From: Parastagonospora avenae f. sp. tritici 18332-5
Lineage: Eukaryota > Ascomycota > Dothideomycetes > Pleosporales > Phaeosphaeriaceae
DNA length: 60,736 bases
NCBI GenBank assembly: GCA_022559985.1
Contig: JAFJTR010000128.1
Location: forward strand, 1-60,736
Direction of reading: 5' to 3'
Every line of letters starts with the position of its first letter. The first letter of the stretch is position 1. A model generated the notes under the pieces. The model was not told the DNA's origin. It saw nothing but the letters and a program-made list of their open reading frames with translations, and did not search any database. Shown here one piece after another: positions 1 through 10,930 of this stretch. Made by a program: the position numbers and the translations under genes.

Positions 1-95
1 GGATCAAAATTTAGCAGCCCGGCTTGGCTTGGCTCGGCTTGCTGCAACCAAGCCGTGGCAAGCAAGCGCTTGCAAGCGGCTTGCTTGTTGACAAG
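1..95. mobile_element. Terminal end of a hAT-like transposon (partial, window edge)
   Basis: The first 95 bases are dense in GGCTTG/GCAAGC inverted motifs and end in TTGTTGACAAG. Read in reverse complement, this end (CTTGTCAACAA followed by CAAGCCG) resembles the terminal repeat of the decayed hAT element at 28913-32743, whose left end reads TTGTCAACAATCCGGC. This looks like the last bases of another, related element whose body lies outside the window. The target-site duplication cannot be checked because the other end is missing. Confidence 0.4.
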
Positions 96-454
96 TCTGC
101 GGAGATGACGCAAGAGTGGTCCACTAATACACTAGGCTGGAGGTATACACAGTATCCCCAAGTGTTGAGTGGGAGTGGGAGTCTTTGGGTCCCAGTACTA
201 TACTATGATAGAGTACGAAATCCCATGCGGAAGCTCTTGATACTATTACAAAAACCATGGATTACACGATGGTTAAATAATATGGGCATGAAAGATCTAT
301 TTTGTCTTCCCAGATATACATCGTAGCAACCTTCCCTTTAAAAACCCGAATTTTATTACACAACTCTCGATTATTTTCTACTTCAAGAACTATCTATGAT
401 CATTGACCTGATTAAAACTTTTCAAACAGCCGGCCGTTTTAGGTGACCGTAAAT
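96..454. other. Intergenic, no gene seen
   Basis: AT-rich stretch with no recognisable coding sequence. A 100-codon open frame crosses it from the transposon end but has no family resemblance and includes the repeat sequence, so it is treated as chance. Confidence 0.5.
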
Positions 455-724
455 CTAGGGCAAATCAGACCACTCAGTCATGATTCGCGTGACAACCTGA
501 TCTCCTGCGACAGTAATGATTCCCAGAACCTCGGTACGAGCAGCAATCTTGACTGAAGGCCTATATGTAACCAGGAGTTTAGACTGGGAGGCTGTTTTCG
601 CATCCGCGCCGATGTGCCTGGTCATGACGACCGCGACGGTAGCGGTGTAGCTGGTCTTTGTGCGACGTGCGGCCGAGGTGGCAGCTATGAGGCCGATGGC
701 GACGAGGACGATGTTTAGTTGCAT
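455..724 (-). CDS. Small putative secreted protein (89 aa)
   Basis: Single-exon ORF starting at an ATG at 724. Residues 1-19 look like a classical signal peptide: a short polar start, the hydrophobic run IVLVAIGLIAA, then TSAA as a likely signal-peptidase site. The mature part is about 70 residues, basic, rich in Thr, Val and Ala, and has no cysteine, so it is not a disulfide-type effector. I do not recognise a family. It is divergent to nothing obvious and is followed downstream (toward 1) by a transposon end. Fungal genomes contain many unconserved small secreted proteins, and a chance ORF with a hydrophobic start cannot be excluded; expression evidence would decide. Confidence 0.4.
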   Translation of the reverse strand: MQLNIVLVAIGLIAATSAARRTKTSYTATVAVVMTRHIGADAKTASQSKLLVTYRPSVKIAARTEVLGIITVAGDQVVTRIMTEWSDLP

Positions 725-1144
725 GGTCTGGGTGATGTGAGACGGGATAGTGGTGGCTGAGGGTATACAACGTACTGTGGTGTTATTTTGGTTGTAGTTT
801 GATAAGGCGGGCTGAGGATGTACGACACGCTGTGTTGTGTGCGTATTTAGAATCTAGTTAGGTTGGCTGGATGTCTTCGACGCACGAAGATGAGAGTTTT
901 CGCTAATAACTCAATTTAAATAGGCCTGTGCGAATATACATGGTGGACAAAATTTTGTATCACAGTTCGTCTACCGTGATACGCTACGAGCCCAGCGCAA
1001 CCCGTGTACCATGGAAGTTCACCGATCGAAAGATAGCACACACTTATGTTTGTGATCATATCATTCATGAGTTCCTTATTGAGTAGACATTACAAAGTAG
1101 ACCTTTGGGAATTTTGAAGAAGGAAAGAAGAAAACCGAGCATAC
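725..1144. other. Intergenic, probable 5' region of the small secreted ORF and 3' region of the hydrolase
   Basis: No coding sequence seen. It contains AT-rich tracts (for example around 900-960) that could serve as promoter for the leftward ORF, but no motif is distinctive enough to name. Confidence 0.4.
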
Positions 1145-2095
1145 CTACACGCTGATCGGGCTACTGACAGTCACGTACTGCTCGGTCTCCTGCTCCTCAA
1201 CAAGCTCACCGAGGATCTCATCAGCATCTCTGAACACGTAGTCCATATGACCATCGCCCTCCTTGAGGTGCAAAATGCTGCCGGAAATCATGTCCTTGGT
1301 CTTCTTGGCCATACTCACAGGAACGTTCATGTCTTCCGTTCCATGCCACAGTGTAAGCGGCACCCCATTGTCCACGACATGGAGTTGCTCAGGCTCGAAG
1401 CCCCATTCGGTTCCATACAACTTTGCTTCCCACGATGCACCCTCGCCGCTTTTCGCGAAGCTTCCCCTCGTCATGGCGACAAAGGTGGGCCAGTTGGCAG
1501 GGTCCTTGACGGCCAGAACGTCACCGGGATGTCGCTTGAAGGACTCATTGCTCATGATGTCTTCGAGTACCTTGGGGTCCTTGTCCCTCGCTGCTTTTCC
1601 CATTGTGTTGTCGAAGAAGAAAGATGTGAGGCCTGTAGCCCATGGCGCGGCCCAGAATAGGAAGCGAGTTGGTACCGGCATCCCCGTTGTGCCGAATTTA
1701 GGAGGACATATGCCGCTGGCGACTGTCACGCCGAGGAGTCGCTCTTTCGGGATGGCTTTGAGACAAGCCAGCGCGTATGGTCCGCCGCCGGATACTCCTA
1801 ACACGTAAAATGCGTGGATCTTGAGCTGGTCGGCTAGCGCGATGACGTCGGTGGGCCAGTCAAGGATCGAGCGCGCTTTCTGGAAGGTTGAGAAGCCGCT
1901 GCCAGGGCGGTCCGGTGCGATGAGGCGTACGCCATGTTTGGTACAGGCCGAGTGCCATATCTTGCCTTCGAAGCGTGAGGAGGGAAATCCATGCATGTAA
2001 ATGACTGTTGTGCGGGGCACGGGACTTCCGTACACGGCGTATGACAGTGTGCGACCGTCGCTGAGCTTGACGCTCTCGTTTTCGAGCGTCGCCAT
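1145..2095 (-). CDS. Alpha/beta hydrolase fold protein (316 aa)
   Basis: Single-exon gene encoding a complete alpha/beta hydrolase. The oxyanion-side HGFPSSR motif lies at residues 35-41, the nucleophile elbow GVSGG holds Ser102, the acidic residue is Asp255 in WHGTEDMNVP, and the catalytic His is 283 in EGDGHMDYV, so the Ser-Asp-His triad is intact and correctly ordered. There is no signal peptide or membrane segment, so a cytosolic hydrolase or esterase is expected. Length is normal for the family. The ATG at 2095 gives the conserved early LSDGRTLSYAVYG segment. The substrate cannot be predicted from sequence. No lesion is present, in contrast to the second alpha/beta hydrolase of this window at 54421-55194. 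Confidence 0.92.
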   Translation of the reverse strand: MATLENESVKLSDGRTLSYAVYGSPVPRTTVIYMHGFPSSRFEGKIWHSACTKHGVRLIAPDRPGSGFSTFQKARSILDWPTDVIALADQLKIHAFYVLGVSGGGPYALACLKAIPKERLLGVTVASGICPPKFGTTGMPVPTRFLFWAAPWATGLTSFFFDNTMGKAARDKDPKVLEDIMSNESFKRHPGDVLAVKDPANWPTFVAMTRGSFAKSGEGASWEAKLYGTEWGFEPEQLHVVDNGVPLTLWHGTEDMNVPVSMAKKTKDMISGSILHLKEGDGHMDYVFRDADEILGELVEEQETEQYVTVSSPISV

Positions 2096-3342
2096 GCCGG
2101 CGTCGTGGTGTCGCGGGTGAGACGTGTTCTGCCTAGACTTTGAAATTAAAGTTTGGTGAGCTTAGGTAAGTTTGGAGCCCTGCAGAAGGTTTAGTGAGAG
2201 GATCAAGTGTGACATATTGAGGCTAGGTGGCCTTGAGGGATATTTCCTGCATCAAGGGTTGCTAATACGCGGTGTACCAAGTGAGTGATCACTGGCGCGG
2301 GGTGAGATGGGGACGCGAACGCCAAGCGGACGCTAGTGCGTACACAGTTTAGTTTTATAAGGGTCCAGGTGCCTGTCCGGACATCATCTGCGACTTTCAC
2401 ACCATTCATCGATGATTGCATTCCTGATCTGGTATCTGACATGCCGCCAGCACATCCAGCGCGCTCCTTCCGTAATACGAAGCCTCAATGCAGCTTAGCT
2501 GTCATCAATACAAGTGGAGATGCCATCGCAGATCGACACGCCCTCAGTGCATCGCCACAACGTGGTGTCCCGCCTTGGATGAGATCCCAATTTCCTTAGT
2601 AGCGCTCGGATGAACCCATCCTGCTTCGTCGCGTCGAGTGGGAATTTGTGGCTCTTGTACGCGGGTTATTAGAAGATGTCGCAGTTAGGAGGCGGAGGAT
2701 TAGTCAAACGGTGTTCAACCATATTAATGAGGTTGACAAGTACGCTGCGGCTTCCGAGGAGCTGCCAAGAGCTATGTCAGCTACCCGATGCGTAGTTTTC
2801 CATGTCATTACCTTCTTGCATTGGCCGATGTTGTTCGTGCCGCACGCCGGTGGATCGTATTTCGAGCTCTCACTAGGTGGCGCAACAATTCGTGTCTGTT
2901 CTCACGCGCTACAGCAAATATGATGTGATAGCAATAGCTAAGGCCGTCTATCTCTAGGGTCTCTTCAGGTATTTATTACAGTCTAACGAACCCTTTAAAA
3001 CTCTACAGGCTAGTGCATAGCTTGCTAGATAGTGCCCTAGGAGGCTGTAAGTTTAAGCAGAGCGGGCACAAATAGTTGCGGGATTTGGTGCCCTCACGTT
3101 ACTTCTTTGCATAAGCATGTTCGTTTAACATCTCTGTATTTGATACAAGTTTACTCTGGAGTCATAATTTCATTCAATGCAATTTCAGACTATGCCTTTC
3201 CATGATGCTAATGAAGTCTTGTTTGGATTCCTCTCCCACCGGCAATTGTTCAGACCAAACGGAGCAAGATATTGGCCAATTCCAAGAAGCTCATCAATTG
3301 ATACCCTCCTGCTTGGAAGATGCAGGACGGATTTCAAGCTCA
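2096..3342. other. Intergenic, 1.25 kb, no gene recognised
   Basis: Short open frames occur on both strands but none has an interpretable domain or the codon use of the neighbours. The stretch near 2940-3060 has many CTAG/TAGCTA-type words like those in the decayed transposon at 29-32 kb and may be an old mobile-element remnant. Confidence 0.4.
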
Positions 3343-4038
3343 TTACGTCCGCTTGGGGAAGCCGAACGGGCGGAGAAGAGACTTGATGAACGTGTCTGCC
3401 TTCGCACGCTTCAGAGGGTAGATGAACTTGGGAACGGTGTACTTGCGAAGCTTCCAGACGTTTGGGAAGAGCTTGAGCTCATAGAACTCGGGGTTGCGGC
3501 AGTGATCAAGGAAATTGAAGATGTTGAGGTGGACCTTGGCCAACGCCTAGCACACAATTAGTGATAAGGCTCAAGCGTCTTCGCGCAAACACATACCTTC
3601 TTGCACTGGGTGATCGATGTAGGAACCGGCTCAATAAGGCACAGGCGGCACATCTCCTGCCACATCTCAAGCTTGTCCATGTCGGTACCAAAGTAGCGCG
3701 CAAACTCAGCGTCGAACGCATCGAGGCGGTTGCGCTGCTTCTCCTTCTTGGACCACTTCTCTTGGACTGCGAGACGCGCCATCTCACTGGTAAGGCTGGC
3801 GCTAGGATCCTCCTCAAAGTCAGAGAACTGGGCGAAGAAGTTGTTGCCATGCTCGGAAGAGTCGATCTTGGATACGGACGGCGTGCTGCGATCGCTGAAT
3901 GAGGATGAGGACTTGATCTGGAAGGCATCGTTATATAGTGGAACTCCTCCGACTGTGACACGTTAGCTTTGCAAGTTTGACGCAGGCGGTTTACTTACGC
4001 TGAGTGTCCTTGCGGGAACGCCTACCACGACGAACCAT
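3343..4038 (-). CDS. Conserved fungal protein of unknown function (199 aa, 3 exons)
   Basis: Three exons (3999-4038, 3597-3952, 3343-3546) are joined by GT-AG introns of 46 bp (3953-3998) and 50 bp (3547-3596); the 600-nt CDS is exactly in frame. The N-terminus MVRRGRRSRKDTQ is strongly basic. The middle is Ser-rich, then acidic and helical (FFAQFSDFEEDP). The C-terminal third is compact and looks conserved, containing MCRLCLIEPVPTSITQCKK, then HLNIFNFLDHC and a KYTVPKFIYPLKRAKA segment. There is no signal peptide or transmembrane helix. The regular exon structure and domain-like C-terminus argue for a real, constrained gene, but I cannot attach a function. The 4-kb neighbourhood gives no operonic clue. 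Confidence 0.82.
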
Positions 4039-6158
4039 TACGGCTACAAGACGATGAGTGTTAGCTGAGTTCTTTATTCGACGTAGAATTTGGCGGCCGG
4101 CTCAAGACGTAAAAGTTGTTGCGGACAGTTGTTGCGGAACCGAAAATATCGGAGACCTAAGGCAGGCGTTCACAATTGGGACACTCGTGCCAAGGAGCCA
4201 CTGCGCCGCTGCGTGAGAGTGAATACTCCTTGGAAGCTTTCATAGTGAGTCAAGTCTTGACATGGACGCGAATAGTAGCGATGAAAGTGATAGTGAAAAC
4301 AAACACGGCTAACTTCAAAGCGTACATGGAACCGCACGAGGCTGTTGGAAGTAATCGAGGCTCTACATCACCCAAAGACGGCCAGGTTTTCCTTCAGAGA
4401 TGGATATAAGGTTATTGCTAAATCTGGTGCCATGCGTAGACACTGTGCCTTGGGTCATGCATCTGAATCGATGGTCCGGACAGATCTAGCGGACTCGTTT
4501 CATGGAACTTTTCAATTGCCATGGCTTTGCAGTGTAGACTGCTAGTGTCGCGATGCGTGTTTTCCTTGTAGGCGGCATTCAAGAAGCACTCAGTGATCAA
4601 GCCTCGCTCATTTGATTTGGCAGCTATAGACGAGGACCAATAAGCACGAGTTTACTTTGTATTTTGTAAAAGGTATCCAGTAGTGAAGCTAGTAGTGAGC
4701 CTTTAATCAGGTCTAATCGCCAGGTATGCGAGCATCGATCAGTTTGATTATGGCAGAAATCACCAACGACAGGATTCCTTCTTTGAGCATGATCGCAAGG
4801 CCTTGCCCGAACCTCATACGTATTTCAGAGTAGTTGATTAGTGCTTTCGTTGGCCATTTCTTTGGAGAGTACAATGCAACTTACACGAGACCTACAGGAG
4901 ACGGCGAAAGGGGGTTATGCACGAGCCATATCCTCGATGTTCGCTTCTCAAATATGATGCTGCAACAATTTTGGACCTGTCTAATCACTTTGGAAGCATG
5001 TTCGGGAATGCATCGATCGAATAAGAAATACAATGGTACTGTAGTCAGCAGACGTAAGACTTCCAGAAGAACCGGCCGAATCGATAACATATAAATATCA
5101 CTGTTGATATTGAACCTGTCGATTCTGCATGTCGCTCTCGGTTGCATGTGGACTACCACACAGCAAAGCATCAGCAATTGAGTCAGTTGCAAAGAACTCT
5201 ACGTACGTATGAACAATGATAGCATACGCCACGGTATGCTAATGCATGAACCTCGTGCGGTGAGTCGCCAACTGGGCTGCAGATGGAAGGGTTTCTCCGC
5301 GCTAGCACTTACTGTCTAGGTATTAGCACATTGCTTGCGGAGACTGCGAAAGGATAGATAAACGATTTGTGGTGTAAAGCAACAAAACCTCAAGGCATGA
5401 AATTCTCGATGCGCAATATCTGCCGTGCCTTCGTGCCGTTCTAATATGAAAATTCTTCCCTTGTAAATGCCATGCTTCCAAAACGAGCCAGTGATCACAG
5501 CGCGGATGTAGTTCCGCCTTATTTGCGGCACGGCGCGCGCGAAAGTCTGGGGTGCAAATCATGGCGCCACTTGCGCCTCGTACATGCCCAACCTCTCTCA
5601 TACAACGGTCAGTATGCCCTTACCTGAATTAAGCGCAGAACACGTGAGATAGTCCGAGGAAGTTGAACCTAATCTATGCACCCGGTTAACTTTCGGTCCA
5701 AACAAGATCTGCAACGGTCACACCTTAGCGTAGCATACCTCGGCATCTCCGTTTTCTGCGATCCCGCATCTTGCAACCGGTCTGCGGGCATGCAGATGCA
5801 CTTCAGGGGTGCAACTTGCGATCTAACTGCTAGGGGTAACGTCGGTGGTGCTCATCGAGTGACGTCTGGTAATTCCTTGCAGCACCTTCCTATACCATGA
5901 TAAGAACCTGGATCACTGGTATACATACGTGGGTCCATTCTCTGCACATCCCATCATATGACAGACTAGTCCGGCAGATGAACGTATGGAGAAGTATGGG
6001 GTGTGGAGAAGATAAAACCTTGGGGCACCCCGCTTCCTCGCACGCTCCATTGTAATTCTCCACGTTTGTTTCGAGGCCTGAATCATAGCGACGAAGCGAG
6101 GATTTTAGCAGGTTCCACAAGTTTACATTCGAGTTGCGAGCAGCGACTGACAGTCGCA
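4039..6158. other. Long intergenic region (2.1 kb), no gene recognised
   Basis: Several open frames of 60-103 codons exist on both strands, but none has a family signature, introns or start context that supports it. The last 300 bases before 6159 should hold the promoter of the sugar transporter. No RNA gene was recognised. Confidence 0.45.
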
Positions 6159-7944
6159 ATGTCAGACGTGCAGCCAACGCTGGCTACGCATCCCCGCTTC
6201 ATGGGGATGCGAGGCCGATCATTGGATTTGATGGTTTCAGTCATTGCGACCACGGGATTCCTGTTGTTCGGATATGATCGTGAGTACACTCATGCAGGAG
6301 TAGATGATGTCATACTAACATTTTTGAAGAGGGTGTCATGTCCGGAATCATCTCTGCCGAACCATTCATGAACTATTTCCCAGAGACGCTTCATAACAGC
6401 ACCTGGCAAGGATTTGTGACAGCAATCTACGAAATTGGGTGTAAGTCAAAACCGATACCAGTGCTTCTTACAAAGCGATCGCTAACCGCTTATCACGTCC
6501 AGGTCTCTTTGGCGCCGTGTTAATGCTTGTTTTCGGCGATGCGCTCGGGCGACGCAAAGGAATTATCGGTGGCGCAAGCATCATGATTCTCGGGACGATC
6601 ATTCAAGTGGCTTCGTTCAAAGGCCACAATGCGACCGCGCAATTCATCATCGGCCGTGTTGTTACCGGTGTAGGCAACGGCATGAACACCGCGACGATTC
6701 CAACGTACCAAGCCGAGTGCTCTAGGACTAAGAATCATGGTCTTCTCATCTGTATTGAGGGCGGCGTAATTGCTTTCGGCACGCTCATCGCGTACTGGAT
6801 CGACTACGGATGCTCCTACGGCTCGGACAACTTCTCATGGAGATTCCCGATCTCTTTCCAGTGCGTGTTCGCGCTTATACTGCTGTTCGGCATGATCTGG
6901 CTCCCAGAGTCGCCTCGCTGGCTATTGACAAAAGACCGCCATGAAGATGCGGCCAAGGTCATCTCGGCGCTACGCGGCCATGCCGTTGATGACGAGGAAA
7001 CACGGTTCGAAGCACACATCATCATGGACAGTATCCGGGCTTCTGGACACAAGGGAGGCATCACGCCATTCAGCGCGCTTTTCACGAATGGCAAGACCCA
7101 GCATTTCCGACGAATGATGCTGGGCGCTTCGTCCCAGCTTATGCAGCAAATTGGTGGCTGCAATGCTGTCATTGTGAGTTCATTTGTACAAAGACCGTCA
7201 ATGCATATGGACTAATTTTCGAAGTACTACTTCCCTCTCCTTTTCGAGCAATCCATCGGCGCAACGCATGATCTGTCGCTCCTCCTTGGCGGCGTCAACA
7301 TGATCGTGTATTCCATCTTTGCCACTACCTCATGGTTCATAATCGAACGAACCGGCCGTCGGAAGCTGTTCCTCATCGGCACCGTCGGACAAGGTCTTTC
7401 CATGGTCTTGGTGTTTGCCGCCTTGATCCCAGGCACGCAGAGTGCCGCAAAAGGTGCGGCAGTGGGCTTGTTCACTTACATCTCCTTCTTTGCTGCAACC
7501 TGGCTACCATTGCCTTGGCTCTATCCCGCGGAAATCAACCCAGTCAAAACGCGTGGCAAGGCCAACGCAGTGTCGACATGCACGAACTGGCTCTTCAACT
7601 TCCTCGTCGTCATGATCACGCCTATCATGATCGACCACATCAAATGGGGCACGTATGTGTTCTTCGCGTGCATCAATGCGTCTTTCCTGCCATTTATCTG
7701 GATCTTCTACCCAGAGACGAAACAACGCAGCTTGGAGGAAATCGATTTGATCTTTGCAAAGGGCCATCTGGAGAACATGAGTTACGTCAAGGCTGCGAAG
7801 GAATTGCCGTTCATGGACGCGCGTGGAATCGAGCAAATGCAGCGACAGTATGGCTTCTTCGACGACGACGGTTCGGATGGCTTGTATCCTGGCGTGGCGT
7901 CTGAGAAGGGAGGGGATGCTGTTGTTGACGATGTGAGGGTATGA
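6159..7944 (+). CDS. MFS sugar (hexose-type) transporter (540 aa, 4 exons)
   Basis: Exons 6159-6279, 6330-6440, 6503-7173 and 7225-7944 are separated by introns of 50, 62 and 51 bp with GT-AG ends; the CDS is 1623 nt and in frame. The protein is a 12-helix plasma-membrane sugar transporter of the major facilitator superfamily. It carries the family signatures in order: GFLLFGYDQGVMSG in helix 1, GDALGRRKG in the first cytoplasmic loop, PESPRWLL before the central loop, ERTGRRKLFLIG in the second half, and PETKQRSLEEID after helix 12. All are intact. The start was chosen because MSDVQPTLATHPRFMGMRGRSL leads directly into helix 1. The exact sugar cannot be told; fungi have dozens of paralogs for hexoses, pentoses, disaccharides or quinate. 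Confidence 0.95.
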
Positions 7945-8604
7945 GATGTGACAAGGATTTGCAAGTAGCTTCCAAGGATTCGTAAGCGCGCATTCTGGTG
8001 ACAGCAATCGTCAGCTTAGTGCGGCATAAGGGATGTAGCCTCGATCCGATCGATCGAACTAAAAGTAGTCTCTCTGATCGCTTCTTCACGAACACGAGTC
8101 CTGAAGGAGTGAAGGAGAAATAGGTGTGGGTCGACGTGTTAAGTTTAAGCATCTATGTGGAGAGATATGAGCGAACCGTCGAGATTATGGTTTCCTAGCT
8201 TCAGCATCAGAACGGACAAGATTATGTGCTACAACATTCTGGTCTCAGTATGTGCTTCATTCGGAAACAAAGTCTTGTCGTCTGGAATGCAAGGATAGCT
8301 AAGCGTCACCACAGCTTACAACACCAACGTATAGTAAATAAGATGAATGACAATTGCATTCAGATGAAGTCACAGTATGCTGGAGTGTCTTAGTTGAATG
8401 TTCGTTGAACTAGTACAGTGTCATTCTGCCGGACGCCTGCCGTTTTGTGCCGATGTTCTATCAACCTGGTATATGCCGCTCAATATCCGCGTTCCGCTTC
8501 TATGTCAGCCTTCAGTAATGCTGCATCTCCCAAACATTATCGAGTCATATTATATGTTCGAAAAGCTCAAAGTTTCGCCATGCATCTTAGTTCCGCCCAC
8601 GCAT
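7945..8604. other. Convergent intergenic region
   Basis: Shared 3' region between the rightward sugar transporter and the leftward MCT-type transporter. No separate gene seen; it presumably holds both polyadenylation regions. Confidence 0.5.
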
Positions 8605-10089
8605 TTAGATTTTCACCTTAAAAGTCCAGCGCCTACCCAAACACGCCCATCTACTAAACACAAAGCTAACAGTACTCAATCCAAGCACGGCACAGAAGAA
8701 GCCCACCATTGCTTGAGGACCCACTGTCTGTACGAGTTCACCACTAATGGGAATGCACACCAGCGTGGCAAGAGATGCGATGAAGTACATCGAGCCATAA
8801 TACCTTCCGAACTCCTCTGCGCGGCAAAGCTGTCCCACACAAGCGGGCGTCAACGCTGTCCAACTACCCGTTCCGAAGCCAAATAAGGCGACGAAACAGT
8901 ACAGGGCGGTAAGGGAGGTTGTGCCAAGTGGCAGCCAGAGTGCGAGCATGAAGATGAGTGTGAAAACAATCATAATGAAGAGCATGTTGAAGCGGCCGAT
9001 TTTATCCGCGACGTATCCTGGGAGTAGGCGCCCGAGGCAGGAGAGGCCATTTAGTACGGCGATGAGGTAGAAGCTGGTTTCGGGAGCGAAGTTCGTGCTC
9101 AGTGTGGCGTAGGTCGGTAAAATGCCTAGAGCGCCGAATAGCACAACTTCAAGACCAAAGAGACTCAAGGTGAATAGACTGAGTCTCAGGTCCGCATAAA
9201 TTGATAAGGACACGATGGACTTCTTCTTTGTGGCAGTGGAAGGCGGGATACGAGCTTTCATAAGGATGTTACCGAGTATGAAGCAGAAGAGGAACATGAA
9301 ACCGATGATGCGGAGCGACCATTTGTATCCGTACGTGGGGAATGTAGTTCGCAGCATGAGTGGTATGATAAGGCCGCCAACTGATGAGCCCATCATAGCG
9401 ATACCTTGGGTCAAGCCTCGTCGCTCTTTGAACCAGTGCGCAACGACCGCGAGACTTGTGGTAGTCAATAGTGCGGCAGAAACGCCCCCCAGAACGCCGC
9501 AGCACAAGAACATCTGCCAGAACTTTTCGCATTCAGCAAGCGTAAAGATCATCACCAGCATCCCAACGCTTCCACCGAAAATGATCCAACGCGGTCCGTA
9601 GCGGTCGAAAAGTGGTCCAACCCAGATGCCCAATGCGAGCGACAAATACACAAATACGGAAGGTATCCAGCCAATGTCACGAGCTGTCATGTGCGATAGC
9701 TGATGCTGGGTCCAGTAGTCTTGCAGCGTGCCGACAGAAACCATGAGTCCGAATGAAGGGAATAGCATGAGCCATGCAGATGCGACCACAAGCCATGCGC
9801 GTAGTCCGCCCTCAGGGAAGTCATCCTCGGGGTCGACAGTCGGTATGCTTGACTCATCATCGCTGTGGCGGCTGTTCCATTGCTTCCCCGATTTCGAGAA
9901 AGCGTATGACTGGAGTTCTGGCTTTTCCTGGTGCGGCTCTTTCTCGTCGCATACGAACTTTGACCGCGTAGTCATCTTCGAAACCGTGCGCCGTATCTCG
10001 GTCCAAATCTCCTCAGGTTCGGCTTGGTGCACGTCGCTCGAGGACGGCATGTTCTGCACCTGGACGAAGGGGTTTGCGACATGATCCAT
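8605..10089 (-). CDS. MFS monocarboxylate-type (MCT/SLC16-like) transporter (494 aa)
   Basis: Intact single-exon membrane protein. After a roughly 70-residue cytoplasmic N-tail it has the fungal MCT-family signature DDFPEGGLRAWLVVASAWLM at the start of helix 1, then WIPSVFVYLSLALGIWVGPLFDR-type helices, a large hydrophilic centre around KKKSIV, and a second bundle with FALFGFGTGSWTALTPACV-like helices. Twelve hydrophobic segments can be counted. Fungal members are often annotated as monocarboxylate permeases or riboflavin transporters, and many have no known substrate. It is convergent with the sugar transporter and has no evident pathway partner here. Confidence 0.94.
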   Translation of the reverse strand: MDHVANPFVQVQNMPSSSDVHQAEPEEIWTEIRRTVSKMTTRSKFVCDEKEPHQEKPELQSYAFSKSGKQWNSRHSDDESSIPTVDPEDDFPEGGLRAWLVVASAWLMLFPSFGLMVSVGTLQDYWTQHQLSHMTARDIGWIPSVFVYLSLALGIWVGPLFDRYGPRWIIFGGSVGMLVMIFTLAECEKFWQMFLCCGVLGGVSAALLTTTSLAVVAHWFKERRGLTQGIAMMGSSVGGLIIPLMLRTTFPTYGYKWSLRIIGFMFLFCFILGNILMKARIPPSTATKKKSIVSLSIYADLRLSLFTLSLFGLEVVLFGALGILPTYATLSTNFAPETSFYLIAVLNGLSCLGRLLPGYVADKIGRFNMLFIMIVFTLIFMLALWLPLGTTSLTALYCFVALFGFGTGSWTALTPACVGQLCRAEEFGRYYGSMYFIASLATLVCIPISGELVQTVGPQAMVGFFCAVLGLSTVSFVFSRWACLGRRWTFKVKI

Positions 10090-10930
10090 TTTGCCAGCTC
10101 TTTCTTATGGAGGCACAAAGTCAAAGTTTGGAAGCGTACCAAACTTGTCAGTCAAGCTGACGCAACTTCTTATACCTACCCACATCTTCATGACCTGGGC
10201 TTTTAGTCCACTTGCGATATCGCGTTGTGCACATGTCAAGAACATCGTGCACAAGATGTTGAGAGTCGCATCATACACTTCATCGTTTTCACGTCATATG
10301 CGAGCCAATCGGGTGCGTCCGTCGCGACGAGCCTATCGGATAGAAGTGGGAATTCGACGTTTCAGGTAAGTAGGAACGAGAGGTTCCACTTACACACCCA
10401 AATTAGAGCTTCGGAGCTTTTGGGGTACCACGACATCCACGGTCGAGATGTTTCCAGATGAATCTGTGACTAAAGGTGCCTGCGAAATCTGCTGGCCTTG
10501 TTGAAAAACGTGCCGGCTTCAATGGGGTGCGGAAGGATCCGTGAAGACGAAGATTTTTAGCGTTGGGCACTGACGACACCGCTCGCGTTCGTCTTACATT
10601 GTGATGGAACTCGCGTCTTTCATGCAAAGATCATGAGGTGCATGTGCCGGCTGCACGCATAGCTTGGAAGATTCGACTCATCTCGATATCTATACTTTTT
10701 TGGCTGGGCAATCGCTATCAGACCGTATTGTGCACTTCCCTCCATCCAGACATGTTGGTTTGGCGAATTGAGGCGTCACTGTACCACACAAATACAGAAG
10801 GTTGGTGGGCAATCCGACGGTGAGTTGCAGAGAGTCGACAGAGACAAAGATTGTGGAACCAGATTGAGAGTATGCTCCTCTTGTACGACATCGGCTTACT
10901 CACTGCTCATGATTGAGCAATAAGCGAGAC
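10090..10930. other. Intergenic, promoter side of the MCT-type transporter
   Basis: No gene recognised. A few open frames shorter than 95 codons overlap on both strands and look like chance. Confidence 0.45.

Noticed and set aside
24..326. 100-codon ORF at the left edge
   Set aside because: Its N-terminal third is transposon-end repeat sequence; no protein family.
2648..2923. 91-codon ORF in the 2.1-3.3 kb spacer
   Set aside because: No family resemblance; surrounded by non-coding, repeat-like sequence.
4881..5192. 103-codon minus-strand ORF with hydrophobic Cys-containing start (MQLTQLLMLCCVVVHM)
   Set aside because: Looks superficially like a secreted protein, but the hydrophobic stretch is followed by unpatterned sequence and there is no supporting structure.
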